A DNA stretch of 64,000 nt from Aphanothece sp. CMT-3BRIN-NPC111 (GCA_019359765.1 JAHHGU010000005.1:1-64000); one strand, 5' to 3'. Positions 47,407 through 57,175 are shown, numbered from the stretch's first letter. The notes: generated by a model from the letters alone, not told the origin. Numbers and translations are program-made.

Positions 47407-48810
47407 ATGACCATTCATAACGAGACTGTTATTCATAAACCCAGCACATCCTATGTGCTGATGCTGGCACTTGTGGCGGCTATTGGGGGCTTTTTGTTTG
47501 GTTTTGATACTGCCGTGATTAATGGTGCGGTAGCGGCTTTGGGAAAAGCCTATCAAGCTAGTAGTGTGGAAACAGGATTGGCAGTTTCCTCCGCACTCCT
47601 GGGTTCGGCGGTAGGAGCCTTCTTTGCTGGACAGATCGCGGATCGCTACGGGCGCGTAAAAACGATGATCGTAGCTGCTGGCCTGTTTTTTCTCAGCGCC
47701 GTTGGTTCCGGTATTGCCTTTAATATTTGGGATTTCATGTTTTGGCGATTGGTGGGTGGGGTGGCTGTCGGTGCTGCTAGCGTTATCGCCCCCGCCTACA
47801 TTGCCGAAGTCTCGCCTGCACACCTGCGGGGACGGCTTGGTTCTCTCCAACAACTGGCGATAGTTACTGGGATCTTCGTCGCCTTGCTGTGCGACTACTT
47901 CATCGCTGTAGGTGCTGGTTCCGCCGAAGCTCCCTTCTGGTTTGGGATACCTGCTTGGCGTTGGATGTTCTGGACTGAGATTCCACCTGCCATTGCCTAC
48001 GGAATAGGTGCGCTGCGGATTCCAGAGTCACCCCGTTACTTGGTCGCCCAAGGACGGGAAGCGGAAGCGGCTTCCGTTTTGGCAAAGGTTGTGGGTGGAG
48101 ATGTTCAGGCTAAAGTACAGGAGATCCGGCAGACGGTATTGCGAGAGCGCAAACCTCAACTGTCCGATCTAATGGGTAGGCATGGCTTACTAACGATTGT
48201 CTGGGTTGGTATTGGGTTATCTGTTCTGCAACAGTTAGTGGGGATTAACGTAATTTTCTACTACAGCAGCGTGCTGTGGCAGGCAGTGGGCTTTTCGGAG
48301 AAAGATTCCCTGTGGATTACGGTGATTACCAGTGTCACCAATATTGTGACAACGTTAGTAGCGATCGCTTTCGTGGACAAGTTTGGACGCAAACCCCTGC
48401 TCATCCTGGGTTCTATTGGCATGACTCTCACCCTAGGAACACTAGCGACAACCTTTGGCAGTGCGCCCCTAGATGCCGCCGGGAACCCTAGCTTAACCGG
48501 AAACTCTGGCATCATTGCTCTGCTAGCCGCTAACCTCTACGTCTTCTGCTTCGGCTTCTCTTGGGGGCCAGTCGTTTGGGTGATGCTAGGGGAGATGTTT
48601 AACAATCGGATTCGTGGGGCGGCGCTATCCGTCGCTGCTGCGGCTCAGTGGATTGCCAACTTTGCCGTGTCCACCACCTTTCCGCCCCTCAAGGATGTGG
48701 GTTTAGGCTTTGCCTATGGCTTGTATGCGACTGCTGCGGCGATTTCCTTATTCTTCGTTCTGCTGCTGATTAAAGAAACCAAGGGCAAAGAATTAGAGGA
48801 AATGGTGTAG
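47407..48810 (+). CDS. Sugar porter (MFS), glucose/hexose type
   Basis: 467 aa with 12 membrane segments. Family motifs are present: AIGGFLFGFDTAVINGAV in helix 1, ADRYGRVK in the first loop, PESPRYLV in the middle, and FGFSWGPVVWVMLGEMF in helix 10. Close in pattern to bacterial GlcP/XylE hexose-proton symporters, so it probably imports glucose or fructose and could allow mixotrophic growth. The sugar itself is inferred. Confidence 0.93.
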   Translation: MTIHNETVIHKPSTSYVLMLALVAAIGGFLFGFDTAVINGAVAALGKAYQASSVETGLAVSSALLGSAVGAFFAGQIADRYGRVKTMIVAAGLFFLSAVGSGIAFNIWDFMFWRLVGGVAVGAASVIAPAYIAEVSPAHLRGRLGSLQQLAIVTGIFVALLCDYFIAVGAGSAEAPFWFGIPAWRWMFWTEIPPAIAYGIGALRIPESPRYLVAQGREAEAASVLAKVVGGDVQAKVQEIRQTVLRERKPQLSDLMGRHGLLTIVWVGIGLSVLQQLVGINVIFYYSSVLWQAVGFSEKDSLWITVITSVTNIVTTLVAIAFVDKFGRKPLLILGSIGMTLTLGTLATTFGSAPLDAAGNPSLTGNSGIIALLAANLYVFCFGFSWGPVVWVMLGEMFNNRIRGAALSVAAAAQWIANFAVSTTFPPLKDVGLGFAYGLYATAAAISLFFVLLLIKETKGKELEEMV

Positions 48811-48909
48811 TACCGACTTTCACCCCAGGTTCTTTGATTATCGGAGGTAATAGAGCAGAGTGCGATCGCGCTAAGTTTAACCAGTAGATGTCAGCATCCT
48901 GGCACCGCC

Positions 48910-50694
48910 CTATTGGGTAGAATTTGCACCCAGTTGCAGCGCATAAAGATTGGCATAGACACCTTGTTGCGCGATGAGTTCGGCATGAGTGCCTCGCTCT
49001 ACAATTTGTCCCTGCTGAATCACCAACACCTGATCTGCTTGAGTCACAGTGCTGAGGCGGTGGGCAATTACAAAGCTGGTACGATTTTGGAGTAAACGCG
49101 CGATCGCATCCTGGACTAACGCTTCTGTACGGGTGTCAATGCTGCTGGTGGCTTCATCCAGAATCAAAATTCGGGGGTCGATTAATACAGCACGCGCAAT
49201 ACTTACCAGCTGCCGCTGTCCTTGACTGAGGGGGGCCCCCCGTTCTCCTAATTGAGTTGCGTATCCTTGGGGTAATGAAATAATGAATTCATGCACGTTG
49301 GCTAACTGTGCCGCGGCTTCAATATCCGCTTGCTTTGCCTGGGGAGAGCCAAAGGCGATATTTTCGCCAACAGTACCACTGAACAAAATATTGTCTTGCA
49401 AAACAATGCCAATTTGACGGCGTAAACTCGCCTGCGTCACGCTGCGTACATCAATCCCATCAATTTTAACCGCACCGCCAGACACATCATAGAAGCGCAA
49501 AATCAAGTTAATAATTGTACTTTTTCCCGCGCCTGTTGGTCCCACCAAGGCAATCATCTGTCCCGGTTGAGCATCCAGATTCACTCCCTTAAGCACGAGT
49601 TGGCTGGGTGTATAGCCAAACGTGACATCCTCAAAAGTCACCTCACCCTGAATAGGGGGCATCTCAGGGGCATTAGGCGCGTCATTGAGCTGCGAGGGTT
49701 CATCTAATAGCATGAAAATACGCTCCAAACCTGCCATTGCAGATTGAGCTTGCGTATAAAACTGGCTAAGAATTTGGATAGGGCGAAAGAACTGCTGAAC
49801 GTAGAGTAAAAAAGAAGTTACAACCCCCACAGTTGCCGCGCCAGTAACCGCCAGATAACCTCCATATGCCAGTACCGCAGCAGTGGCTAAGGTATTGAGA
49901 AAATCAATCGACGGCAAAAATGCAGCGGTAATTGCTACCGCTTCAACATTGGCATCGCGATTAGCTGCATTGACAATATTGAATTCTTCAATATTAAGCT
50001 GTACACGATTAAATGCTTGTGCTTCTCGTACAGTGGTAATGCCTTCTTCTAGCTTGGCGGAGAGATCGCCGATTGTCTGTCGTGTAACGCGAAATTTATC
50101 TCTTGCCCAGCGTGAAAATAAGCCTGTCGTGAAAATCATCAACGGCACGGCTAAATTGCTCAACAAACCAAGTTTGAGATTGATCGACAGCATGGCAATG
50201 ATAATGCCTATCAAACTAAATATGTTGCCAAGCATTTGGGCAATAGTTTGTCCAAACGCTTGATTCACTGTGTTCACGTCATTCAACAAGCGACTCATTA
50301 AATCGCCTGCTTCGCTGCGATCGAAAAAGCTCACCGGGAGGCTTTGGATTTTGGTAAAAATATCTTGCCGCAGTTGACCCAGTACGCGCTGTACGATCCA
50401 ACCAACTCGCCCAATCTGCCCTCGAATCGCCCAAACACCAAGTATATAGATTAGTCCCAGTACCCCCAACATTAATAGCAATCCGGGCAGATTTCCTTGT
50501 GTAATCAGATTATCAATCGACCAGCCAATTAAGAAGGGACCAATGGATTGTGTTGCCGCCCCGAGAGCCACTAAACTTAGGGCGACAGGAATTTCTTTAC
50601 GATAAGGTTGTAGATACTGCAAAAAGCGCCGTAGAGTCGGTAGTTGCTGAGTTGCTTTTTGCTCTGGTGCGACAACGGGACCTGGGACTCTCAT
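48910..50694 (-). CDS. ABC exporter half-transporter A (degenerate signature)
   Basis: 594 aa from ATG 50694, chosen because AGGAG lies 8 bases upstream. Six membrane helices (about 35-300) precede an ATPase domain with Walker A GPTGAGKST, Walker B ILILDEATSSID (catalytic Glu present), signature LSQGQRQL instead of LSGGQ, and FVIAHRLST. The altered signature is typical of one half of a heterodimeric exporter whose partner has a weak Walker B. The half-transporter at 51865-53637 has exactly that defect, so I infer they pair. The substrate is unknown. Confidence 0.93.
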   Translation of the reverse strand: MRVPGPVVAPEQKATQQLPTLRRFLQYLQPYRKEIPVALSLVALGAATQSIGPFLIGWSIDNLITQGNLPGLLLMLGVLGLIYILGVWAIRGQIGRVGWIVQRVLGQLRQDIFTKIQSLPVSFFDRSEAGDLMSRLLNDVNTVNQAFGQTIAQMLGNIFSLIGIIIAMLSINLKLGLLSNLAVPLMIFTTGLFSRWARDKFRVTRQTIGDLSAKLEEGITTVREAQAFNRVQLNIEEFNIVNAANRDANVEAVAITAAFLPSIDFLNTLATAAVLAYGGYLAVTGAATVGVVTSFLLYVQQFFRPIQILSQFYTQAQSAMAGLERIFMLLDEPSQLNDAPNAPEMPPIQGEVTFEDVTFGYTPSQLVLKGVNLDAQPGQMIALVGPTGAGKSTIINLILRFYDVSGGAVKIDGIDVRSVTQASLRRQIGIVLQDNILFSGTVGENIAFGSPQAKQADIEAAAQLANVHEFIISLPQGYATQLGERGAPLSQGQRQLVSIARAVLIDPRILILDEATSSIDTRTEALVQDAIARLLQNRTSFVIAHRLSTVTQADQVLVIQQGQIVERGTHAELIAQQGVYANLYALQLGANSTQ

Positions 50695-50942
50695 GCATAC
50701 TTCTCCTAGGTTAAGTAGAGGCACTTAATTATTTGTAGGATGGGTAGAGCGTGAGCGTTACCCATTAACTCCTTGGCGTGATGTTGGGTTTTGTGCCTTA
50801 ACCCAACCTATGCTATGACATTCCGACGAAAAAGGTAAACTGTATTATCAAAGGAACTTTTAATATGACCTAGAAACAAACAGATTTCAATCCTCCGGCT
50901 TTCAGTCGTGGGAATAATCCAAAATCCAAAACCCAAAATCGA

Positions 50943-51725
50943 TTGACACTCTACGACACTATCGGAATCAACTATAGTCTTACAAGATCTGCTGATGAGA
51001 GAATAGGAAATAAGCTCATCGAACTCTTGAATCTTTCCATCCCCAGTAGAATAGTTGATGTCGGAGCAGGAACTGGAAATTATACACAATACCTCGCGGA
51101 TAAAGGATATGAACTGATTGCCATCGAGCCATCGCCGGAGATGAGATCTCAGGCGAAGGGCCATGAGCGCGTGCAATGGCTAGGTGGTGTGGCTGAAAAA
51201 TTGCCACTCAATGATGGTGTTGTGGACGGTGCAATTGTCACTCTGGCGTTCCATCATTTTCCTAATCAGAGGCAAGCCCTTACAGAAATTAACAGAGTGG
51301 TTGGTCGTGGTCCAATTGTCATTTTTACCTACGATCCATTATTTCTGAAAATGTTTTAGTTGAACAGCTATTTTCCATACTTTATTGAAGAAACTAAATC
51401 TATATTTCCTAGTATTGAGGAAATGGTGGATATAATTTCTAGCGCAACTAAAAAAACAGTATCTATGCGGAGATTTCCATTACCGAAAGATATTAAGGAT
51501 AAATTTGCTGCTTCATGTTGGGCATTTCCTGAACGTTATCTCGATGCAGCAATTCGTAATGGAATTTCTTCATTCCAAAGGATGCCAGCGCAATTATTGG
51601 CAGATGGTTTGGCAAAGCTTAAGCATGATTTGGAGAGCGGCGATTGGCTTGTGAAGCATGGAGAAATCCTCAACTTTGATGAATATGATGCTGGATATTA
51701 CTTTATTAGCGCTGCCAAAGAATGA
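50943..51725 (+). pseudogene. SAM methyltransferase split by an amber stop
   Basis: The first part, from TTG 50943, has motif I IVDVGAGTGNYTQYL and later VVDGAIVTLAFHHF. It ends at TAG 51357-51359 (PLFLKMF-stop). The same frame continues directly with LNSYFPYFIEETKSIFPSIE to a natural stop at 51723, giving about 260 codons in total, the size of a whole methyltransferase. A TGG-to-TAG change would explain it. Read-through or a sequencing error are alternatives. Confidence 0.8.
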
Positions 51726-51768
51726 AAATGGCAATGGATAAAGTAAAGATGATGTCTTCTAACTATGA

Positions 51769-51866
51769 GAATCTATCCCAAAAGTAGATTAAAGATTTTT
51801 TAAACCGCAGATGCAAGCAGATAGACGCAGATAAACGCAGATAGAAATAATTTTCGGATATGCTCT
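51769..51866. repeat. MITE-like repeat, copy 3 (diverged)
   Basis: GAATCTATCCCAAAAGTAG at the left and TTTTCGGATATGCTC at the right, around a core of CAGATAxACGCAGATA units, match the layout of 18251-18355. Its right end overlaps the last codon of the ABC transporter gene. Confidence 0.55.
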
Positions 51867-53637
51867 AAGTCGATTTCTTCACCTGCGATTCCAAAATTGC
51901 ACCATAAAGCGGACTCGTTTGCATCAACTCCTCATGCGTCCCTTGTGCCATCAATCGTCCTTTATCCATTAATAAAATACGATCTGCATTCCGCACGGTA
52001 CTAATGCGTTGAGCAATTACAAAAGAAGTACAAGTTTTTTGGCGCATCAAATCGTCAAGCGCGGTTTGAATCTGAGCGGCGGTTTTGGCATCTACGGCAG
52101 AGGTGCTGTCATCTAGAATCAGAATGCTGTAATCGGTTAACAGTGTGCGAGCAATCGCAATTCGTTGCTTTTGTCCACCAGATAAGCCTACACCGCGTTC
52201 CCCCACAATCGTCTCATAACTATCCGGCAAGCTGGTAATAAAGTCGTGCATCTGTGTAGCTTTTGCTACCTCGATGACTTGTTCTAAGGTGGCATTAGGT
52301 TTGGCATAAGCAATATTCTCGCGGATGGTGCCAGAAAATAGGGTAGTTTCCTGAAACACAATGCCAATATGCGATCGCAAACTTGCCAGGGTGAAATCCC
52401 GCACATCTCGCCCATCAATGCGAACAGATCCCCCGGTGACATCATAAAAGCGCGGAATCAAGTTGACAATTGTGCTTTTCCCTGAACCTGTAATCCCCAG
52501 AATCGCGATTAGTTCTTTGGGTTTAGTTTCAAAGGAAACACCTTTAAGCGCTTCTGTCGTCGCTCCAGGATAGCGGAAAGAGACATTTTCAAATGTAATT
52601 CTGCCCCCGCAGGTTTCAAACGGGACGGCACCAGGGCGATCGCGAATTTCAATTTCCGCATCCACTACTTCGTAAACTCGTTGGGCAGATGCCGCAGCTT
52701 GTGCGATCGCAGGAGCCGCAAATCCAATCAATAAAACAGGTTGGAGAATTAATAACAAGTAAGAGTTAAACGCCACCAACTCCCCAATAGAGAATTTCTT
52801 GTCAATTACCTCTGCACCCCCATAACCGATTACAACTACCGTTACCAAATTGCTCAGCAAAAAGATTAACGGAAAGGTATTGCGGATGGCGCGAATGGTT
52901 TTCATGTTTGTCCCGATTAGGGCATCATTCAGCGTCGTGTAGCGCTTGGTTTCTGTAGATTCCCGAGCAAACGCTTTCACCACTCGCACGCCCAGCAAGT
53001 TCTCTTGTAATACAGTATTGAGATTACCCAATTCCTGCTGAACCTGCCCGAACAACTGGCTATTTACAGTCAGAAACCGCGCCAACAACCACGCTGACAG
53101 GGGCACGACTGTGAGCGTAATCAGCGCTAGTTGCCAGTTCATTAACAACAAAATCGTGGCGATGGTTACAAGTGTCACTAAAGCGCTGATCACCTGCATC
53201 AAGCTAGTACTGAGGAAGGTGCGGATTTGCTCGATATCACTAGTGACGCGAGTTAGCAGTTGAGAGGTCTGAGATTGGTCGTGGTAGCTGAAACTGAGGT
53301 TTTGAATTTTGCTGAAAATTTTATTCCGCAGATCGTAGGCAACTCCCTGAGAGACTGATTCTGCCCAAAAGCTTTGTCCAAAGTTAAATAAACCACGCGC
53401 GATCGCCGCCAGAACCATCAATCCAGCGCTGTAGAAGACAATTTGGATATTTTTTTGGGAAATACCACCATCTATACCCCACCGAAATAGTTGGGGAGTA
53501 ACTGCATAAGCAGCGGTTAAGAGCAACGAGCTGAGCAACGCTCCCAGTGCAGTCAAACGGTAGGCGCTTAAACTTCCCAGCACGCGCTGGAGCTGTTGCA
53601 TTGAGGAATTGTTCTGGAATTCTGGTTGCTGAACCAA
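51865..53637 (-). CDS. ABC exporter half-transporter B (Walker B Asp variant)
   Basis: 590 aa. Six membrane helices and then an ATPase domain with Walker A GITGSGKST, canonical signature LSGGQKQRIAIART, Walker B ILILDDSTSAVD, where the catalytic Glu is Asp, and FVIAQRIST, where the H-loop His is Gln. Two catalytic positions are thus altered, as expected for the degenerate half of a heterodimer. It is on the same strand as half-transporter A, with a broken methyltransferase between them. The stop codon sits in a MITE-like repeat. Confidence 0.93.
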   Translation of the reverse strand: MVQQPEFQNNSSMQQLQRVLGSLSAYRLTALGALLSSLLLTAAYAVTPQLFRWGIDGGISQKNIQIVFYSAGLMVLAAIARGLFNFGQSFWAESVSQGVAYDLRNKIFSKIQNLSFSYHDQSQTSQLLTRVTSDIEQIRTFLSTSLMQVISALVTLVTIATILLLMNWQLALITLTVVPLSAWLLARFLTVNSQLFGQVQQELGNLNTVLQENLLGVRVVKAFARESTETKRYTTLNDALIGTNMKTIRAIRNTFPLIFLLSNLVTVVVIGYGGAEVIDKKFSIGELVAFNSYLLLILQPVLLIGFAAPAIAQAAASAQRVYEVVDAEIEIRDRPGAVPFETCGGRITFENVSFRYPGATTEALKGVSFETKPKELIAILGITGSGKSTIVNLIPRFYDVTGGSVRIDGRDVRDFTLASLRSHIGIVFQETTLFSGTIRENIAYAKPNATLEQVIEVAKATQMHDFITSLPDSYETIVGERGVGLSGGQKQRIAIARTLLTDYSILILDDSTSAVDAKTAAQIQTALDDLMRQKTCTSFVIAQRISTVRNADRILLMDKGRLMAQGTHEELMQTSPLYGAILESQVKKST

Positions 53638-53764
53638 TGAAATTCACCTTTTGTATTTGGAAAAGCTGCTTCTGAATTTAGATTAATATGGGTGCTGGGC
53701 AATGGGTAATAGGTAATAAGTAATAGTTGATCGGTTAACACTTGACAACGTGAAATTTGGTTCA

Positions 53765-53795
53765 AGTAGAGACGCCCTGCCAGGGCGTCTCTACT
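53765..53795. repeat. 31-base perfect hairpin
   Basis: AGTAGAGACGCCCTG (53765-53779), one C, then CAGGGCGTCTCTACT (53781-53795): 15-base arms without mismatch. Hairpins ending in GTAGAGACG are dispersed repeats in several cyanobacteria. It lies between half-transporter B and the pseudouridine synthase gene. Confidence 0.75.
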
Positions 53796-53852
53796 ATGCA
53801 GGGCGAGGTCAATTCTTTAATCTAAAATATAAAATTGTTTGACCACTGACCA

Positions 53853-55547
53853 TCAAAACGGCGTATTGGCTTGTAGATGGAGAGTTTGCCCGGATTGCGG
53901 ATGCTGCAAGCAAAGTTCTCTGGCGTGCAAATGTAATCGACTCGCAACTGCACAGCATCCATAAAGGCGATCGCCCAATATAGGTATTCCAAGTCCTCTA
54001 ACATCGGCAGCGTGAACCCTCAACTGATGGGTACGACCTGTTAGCGGCATAAAGTTTACACGAGTGTAGTTTCCTTCTATCGCTATAACCTGGAAGTGCG
54101 TCAAGCTGGGTTTACCCCGCACTTCATCAACTTTCTGATATGGGCGATTCTCAGGATCTCCCCATAGCGGAAGTGCGATCACCAAAGGCGGGTCTCCGAC
54201 CATCGCACCTCGATCAAGTGTCACAATACCGGAAAGTACGGCTTCGTAAACTTTGTGAACCTGTCGCTGCTGAAATTGCTGACTTAGTTGACGATGGGTT
54301 TGGCGATCGCGAGCCAGCAGCAGGATACCAGACGTTTCCTGATCCAGGCGATGCACAGTTGTAAGTGTCATGCCATCAGGCAAGAGATGACGCAAACGGC
54401 TGAGGACACTATCTTGGCGATCGCGATAACGACCTGGCACTGATAGTAAACCTGCGGGTTTATTTACGGCAATCAGCCATTCGTCTTCATAAATAATGGG
54501 AACCTCTCCCCTGCAAGGAGAGAGACTTAAAACTTCCCCTTCCCTAGCAGGGGGGTTAGGTTTCCCCGAAAGCAGAAACCCCATTAATGGCTGACAGCGC
54601 TCTGCACAGGCTCCATAAAATTGTCCCTGCACTTTATCCCGATCGGAAGTTCCCCACCAAAACTCTGCCATTGCCAGGGGTTTTAGACCCTGTGTTGCCG
54701 CATAGTGCAGTAGCTTGGGGGCGCAACAGTCTCCTGTTCCAGTAGGCATTGAACCTCCTGGCATTAATTGCTGCAAGGATAGAGACTGCCCTGCAAAATT
54801 AGTCAGGCTGTAAGCAGCGTGCATTTGAGCTTGCAGCTGGCGGGAAAGTTCTTTACGCCGTTGCTTTAGTTCCCGCATCCGCGCATCTGCTGCTTCAATT
54901 TGCTGTTTGAGTGGTTGCAACACTTCATTCTGCTGGCGTTTGAGTATTCGTCGCTCAATTCCATGCTGACGACTTTCTGCGTCGAGTTGTTCAAGGGCAG
55001 TTGCGCTCGCTTTTTCTGTGAGCGTTTCCTTAATTAGCTGACGTTTTTCTTGTCGTTGGTGTTTGCAATCTCGATGGCGATCGCTCATTGCTTGCAACTG
55101 CTGCTCAAACTCGCGAAACAGGGTGGCGTACTGCTGCCGTTCTGGAAGTTGCTTCAAGGTAATCAATTCCTGCTTCATAGCCTCTAGTTGGGCTAAAGTG
55201 CGGGCTTCTTCTAGGGCAACTTCGTCTCGCCCCGGAATTGGCGGCACCCACCCCTCAACAATGCTGTTACCATTCAAAAGACCGGAGAAAGCTTTGAGAA
55301 CCCGTTGTTCGCCTGTGGGCAGTTCAACCAATAATACCCCGTACATCTTGCCCTCAAAGGAATAGCGGTCATTTAATGCAAGGTGTTGCATTAAATTATG
55401 TGCGATCGCCTCTACCAAAAAAGTGCGGGGTAGTCTCAGTAGCTCACCACTTTCAGGGCAACGCCCTTCATACCAATAGTGAGAATATGAGCTGCTCACA
55501 GCTGAGTTGCCGTCGAGAAAATCTAAAAGCGTATGTAAAACCACCAT
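53853..55547 (-). CDS. RluA-type RNA pseudouridine synthase with long coiled-coil N-terminus
   Basis: 564 aa. The C-terminal 215 residues are an RluA-family catalytic domain: YEDEWLIAVNKPAGLLSVPG, catalytic Asp in HRLDQETSGILLL, and PLTGRTHQLRVHA. Before it lies a region of about 330 residues, with a coiled coil at about 115-250 (many Glu/Gln/Arg), found in a subset of RluA-like proteins. The short segment PPAREGEVLSLSPCRGEV is encoded by an inserted hairpin repeat (54501-54568). The RNA target (23S rRNA or tRNA) is not determined. Confidence 0.9.
   Translation of the reverse strand: MVVLHTLLDFLDGNSAVSSSYSHYWYEGRCPESGELLRLPRTFLVEAIAHNLMQHLALNDRYSFEGKMYGVLLVELPTGEQRVLKAFSGLLNGNSIVEGWVPPIPGRDEVALEEARTLAQLEAMKQELITLKQLPERQQYATLFREFEQQLQAMSDRHRDCKHQRQEKRQLIKETLTEKASATALEQLDAESRQHGIERRILKRQQNEVLQPLKQQIEAADARMRELKQRRKELSRQLQAQMHAAYSLTNFAGQSLSLQQLMPGGSMPTGTGDCCAPKLLHYAATQGLKPLAMAEFWWGTSDRDKVQGQFYGACAERCQPLMGFLLSGKPNPPAREGEVLSLSPCRGEVPIIYEDEWLIAVNKPAGLLSVPGRYRDRQDSVLSRLRHLLPDGMTLTTVHRLDQETSGILLLARDRQTHRQLSQQFQQRQVHKVYEAVLSGIVTLDRGAMVGDPPLVIALPLWGDPENRPYQKVDEVRGKPSLTHFQVIAIEGNYTRVNFMPLTGRTHQLRVHAADVRGLGIPILGDRLYGCCAVASRLHLHARELCLQHPQSGQTLHLQANTPF
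54501..54568. repeat. Intergenic-type hairpin repeat inserted in frame in a coding region
   Basis: CTCTCCCCTGCAAGGAGAGAG followed by CCCCTTCCCTAGCAGGGGGG resembles repeats normally found between genes (compare about 57272-57303). Here it is translated without breaking the RluA-type gene. Confidence 0.6.
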
Positions 55548-55862
55548 AGAATATATGATTTCAGCCCCGGCTTACCCCTATCCTGATCTGAGGCTATTGT
55601 ATCTAAGCTTAGATCTTGCGCCATTCTCGGTAGATAGCCTAACCTGCCGTGAAATTAATCCCCCACCTCTATAAGTGCCTTGAAATGAGCTGAAAGTCTT
55701 ACCTAGCAAGGATCTATACCATTTATTTTTTTGTAGAGCTACAAATACTCCCCCTGCTCCCCTGACACCTCTCATACCAAGGGTTAGAGGTCAATTAGTA
55801 GCGTGCTGCGCTAACATAGTATTGTTGGCCAACTAGAATATTGAGTTTAAGAGGAAATCCCT

Positions 55863-56348
55863 ATCGCTACGAAACAACTGATTAACCATCAAATCAAATC
55901 TCCTCAGATCCTTTTGATTGATCATGAGAACAACAATCGTGGTTTGACTGATACCCGTGAAGCTCTTCAACTAGCTGAGAGTGTAGGACTCGATCTTGTG
56001 GTGGTCTCTGAGAGTAAAGATGCTCCAGTAGCTAAGATTTTGGACTACGGCAAGCATCAGTATCAACAGAAAAAACGTCAGCGCCAGAGTGCTCACCCAA
56101 CGGTCAAAGAAGTTCCGCTGCGTCCAAACGTTGGCCAGTCTGACTACAACTTACGCATCAGTAGGGCCATCGAGTGGTTGAGTAAGGGCGATTCAGTTAA
56201 GTTCCAGATTCGCTTACGTGGTCGGGAAAATCAACACCGCGAACTCGCTGCGAAACTACTAGACCGCGTTGTAGCCGATATCGGTCAAGCTGGTAAAGTT
56301 CAGACCTTAGATAGACGCTCGCTGATTCTTCAAGTTATTCCAGCCTAG
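55863..56348 (+). CDS. infC: Translation initiation factor IF-3 paralogue, probable AUC start
   Basis: About 161 aa. The N-domain reads INHQIKSPQILLIDHENNNR and GLTDTREALQLAESVGLDLV, the linker is DYGKHQYQQKKRQRQ, and the C-domain has VKEVPLRPNVGQSDYNLRI and KFQIRLRGREN. The first standard start (TTG 55914) would cut off part of the N-domain. Upstream to an in-frame TAA at 55848 there is no ATG, GTG or TTG, but ATC at 55863 lies 7 bases after AGGA. IF-3 genes are known for rare AUU/AUC starts used in autoregulation, so this start is plausible. It is divergent enough from standard IF-3 to be a second copy. Confidence 0.85.
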   Translation: MATKQLINHQIKSPQILLIDHENNNRGLTDTREALQLAESVGLDLVVVSESKDAPVAKILDYGKHQYQQKKRQRQSAHPTVKEVPLRPNVGQSDYNLRISRAIEWLSKGDSVKFQIRLRGRENQHRELAAKLLDRVVADIGQAGKVQTLDRRSLILQVIPA

Positions 56349-56392
56349 ATTAATTAGACTGAAATTTTGAATATATATTCCTGTAGCGACTG

Positions 56393-56443
56393 AGGAAGGT
56401 GCTTGATTAGGTATAGATACAAGTCCTAGTCAAGCACCTTCCT
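56393..56443 (+). terminator. Long-stem hairpin after infC
   Basis: AGGAAGGTGCTTGA (56393-56406) and TCAAGCACCTTCCT (56430-56443) are perfect 14-base arms with a 23-base loop. There is no T-run, so termination or 3'-end protection is inferred. Confidence 0.55.
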
Positions 56444-56542
56444 GTGCATATAATGCTGGCTTAGTAGTTAGACCTTAGAAGGCGATCGCACCTGTTGACA
56501 AAGTATTGTTGTTACGATTGGATTTTTGAGAATCTAAGAGTA

Positions 56543-57175
56543 ATGACGAAACCCACTGTTTACGGCACGCCCCAAAGTACTTATGTCCGTACAGTTCGGC
56601 TGCTGCTTGAGGAAGCAGGTGCAGACTATGACCTTAAAGGAGTCGATATTTTCAAAGGTGAAAATCAGTCGGCAGAATACTTAGCCAAGAATCCATTTGG
56701 TAAAGTACCCACCCTCGAAGTTGATGGGGAATTACTTTATGAAACGGTTGCTATTACCGACTACCTCGATACTGTTTTAGCAAATAATAAGTTTAGTCCA
56801 TCCGATCCCCTACGGCGGGCACGGATGCGCCAGATTATGGCAATTGTGGACAGCTATCTCTATTCCCCTGCAATTTTGTCAATTGTGATCCAGCGCCTGA
56901 TTGTGCCAAGTCAGGGCGGCACAACAGATGAGGACAAGGTAAAAAATGCGATCGCGCCTGCAAAAGCAGCAGCAGAGGCAATCGAGTCCCTAACCGTTGG
57001 TAGCCCGTATCTGCTAGGCAGCGAAGCAACCATTGCCGATTTCTTCCTGATTCCAGTCTTCATCTACCTCTCCCAGACTCCAGAGTTCGATTCAATTACT
57101 GCTCAAACTCCTAAACTACGGACTTGGTGGGATGAGGTGAGCAAGCTTCCCAGCGTGAAAAAAGTATGTGCGTAA
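56543..57175 (+). CDS. Glutathione S-transferase family protein
   Basis: 210 aa from ATG 56543, with AAGAG upstream; an ATG at 56495 would add an atypical Cys-rich lead. The N-terminal thioredoxin-like domain has TVYGTPQSTYVRTVRLLLEE and the glutathione-contact region FGKVPTLEVDGELLYET; the C-terminal helical domain has PYLLGSEATIADFFLIPVF. It probably conjugates glutathione to electrophiles or reduces peroxides; the substrate is unknown. Confidence 0.92.
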   Translation: MTKPTVYGTPQSTYVRTVRLLLEEAGADYDLKGVDIFKGENQSAEYLAKNPFGKVPTLEVDGELLYETVAITDYLDTVLANNKFSPSDPLRRARMRQIMAIVDSYLYSPAILSIVIQRLIVPSQGGTTDEDKVKNAIAPAKAAAEAIESLTVGSPYLLGSEATIADFFLIPVFIYLSQTPEFDSITAQTPKLRTWWDEVSKLPSVKKVCA

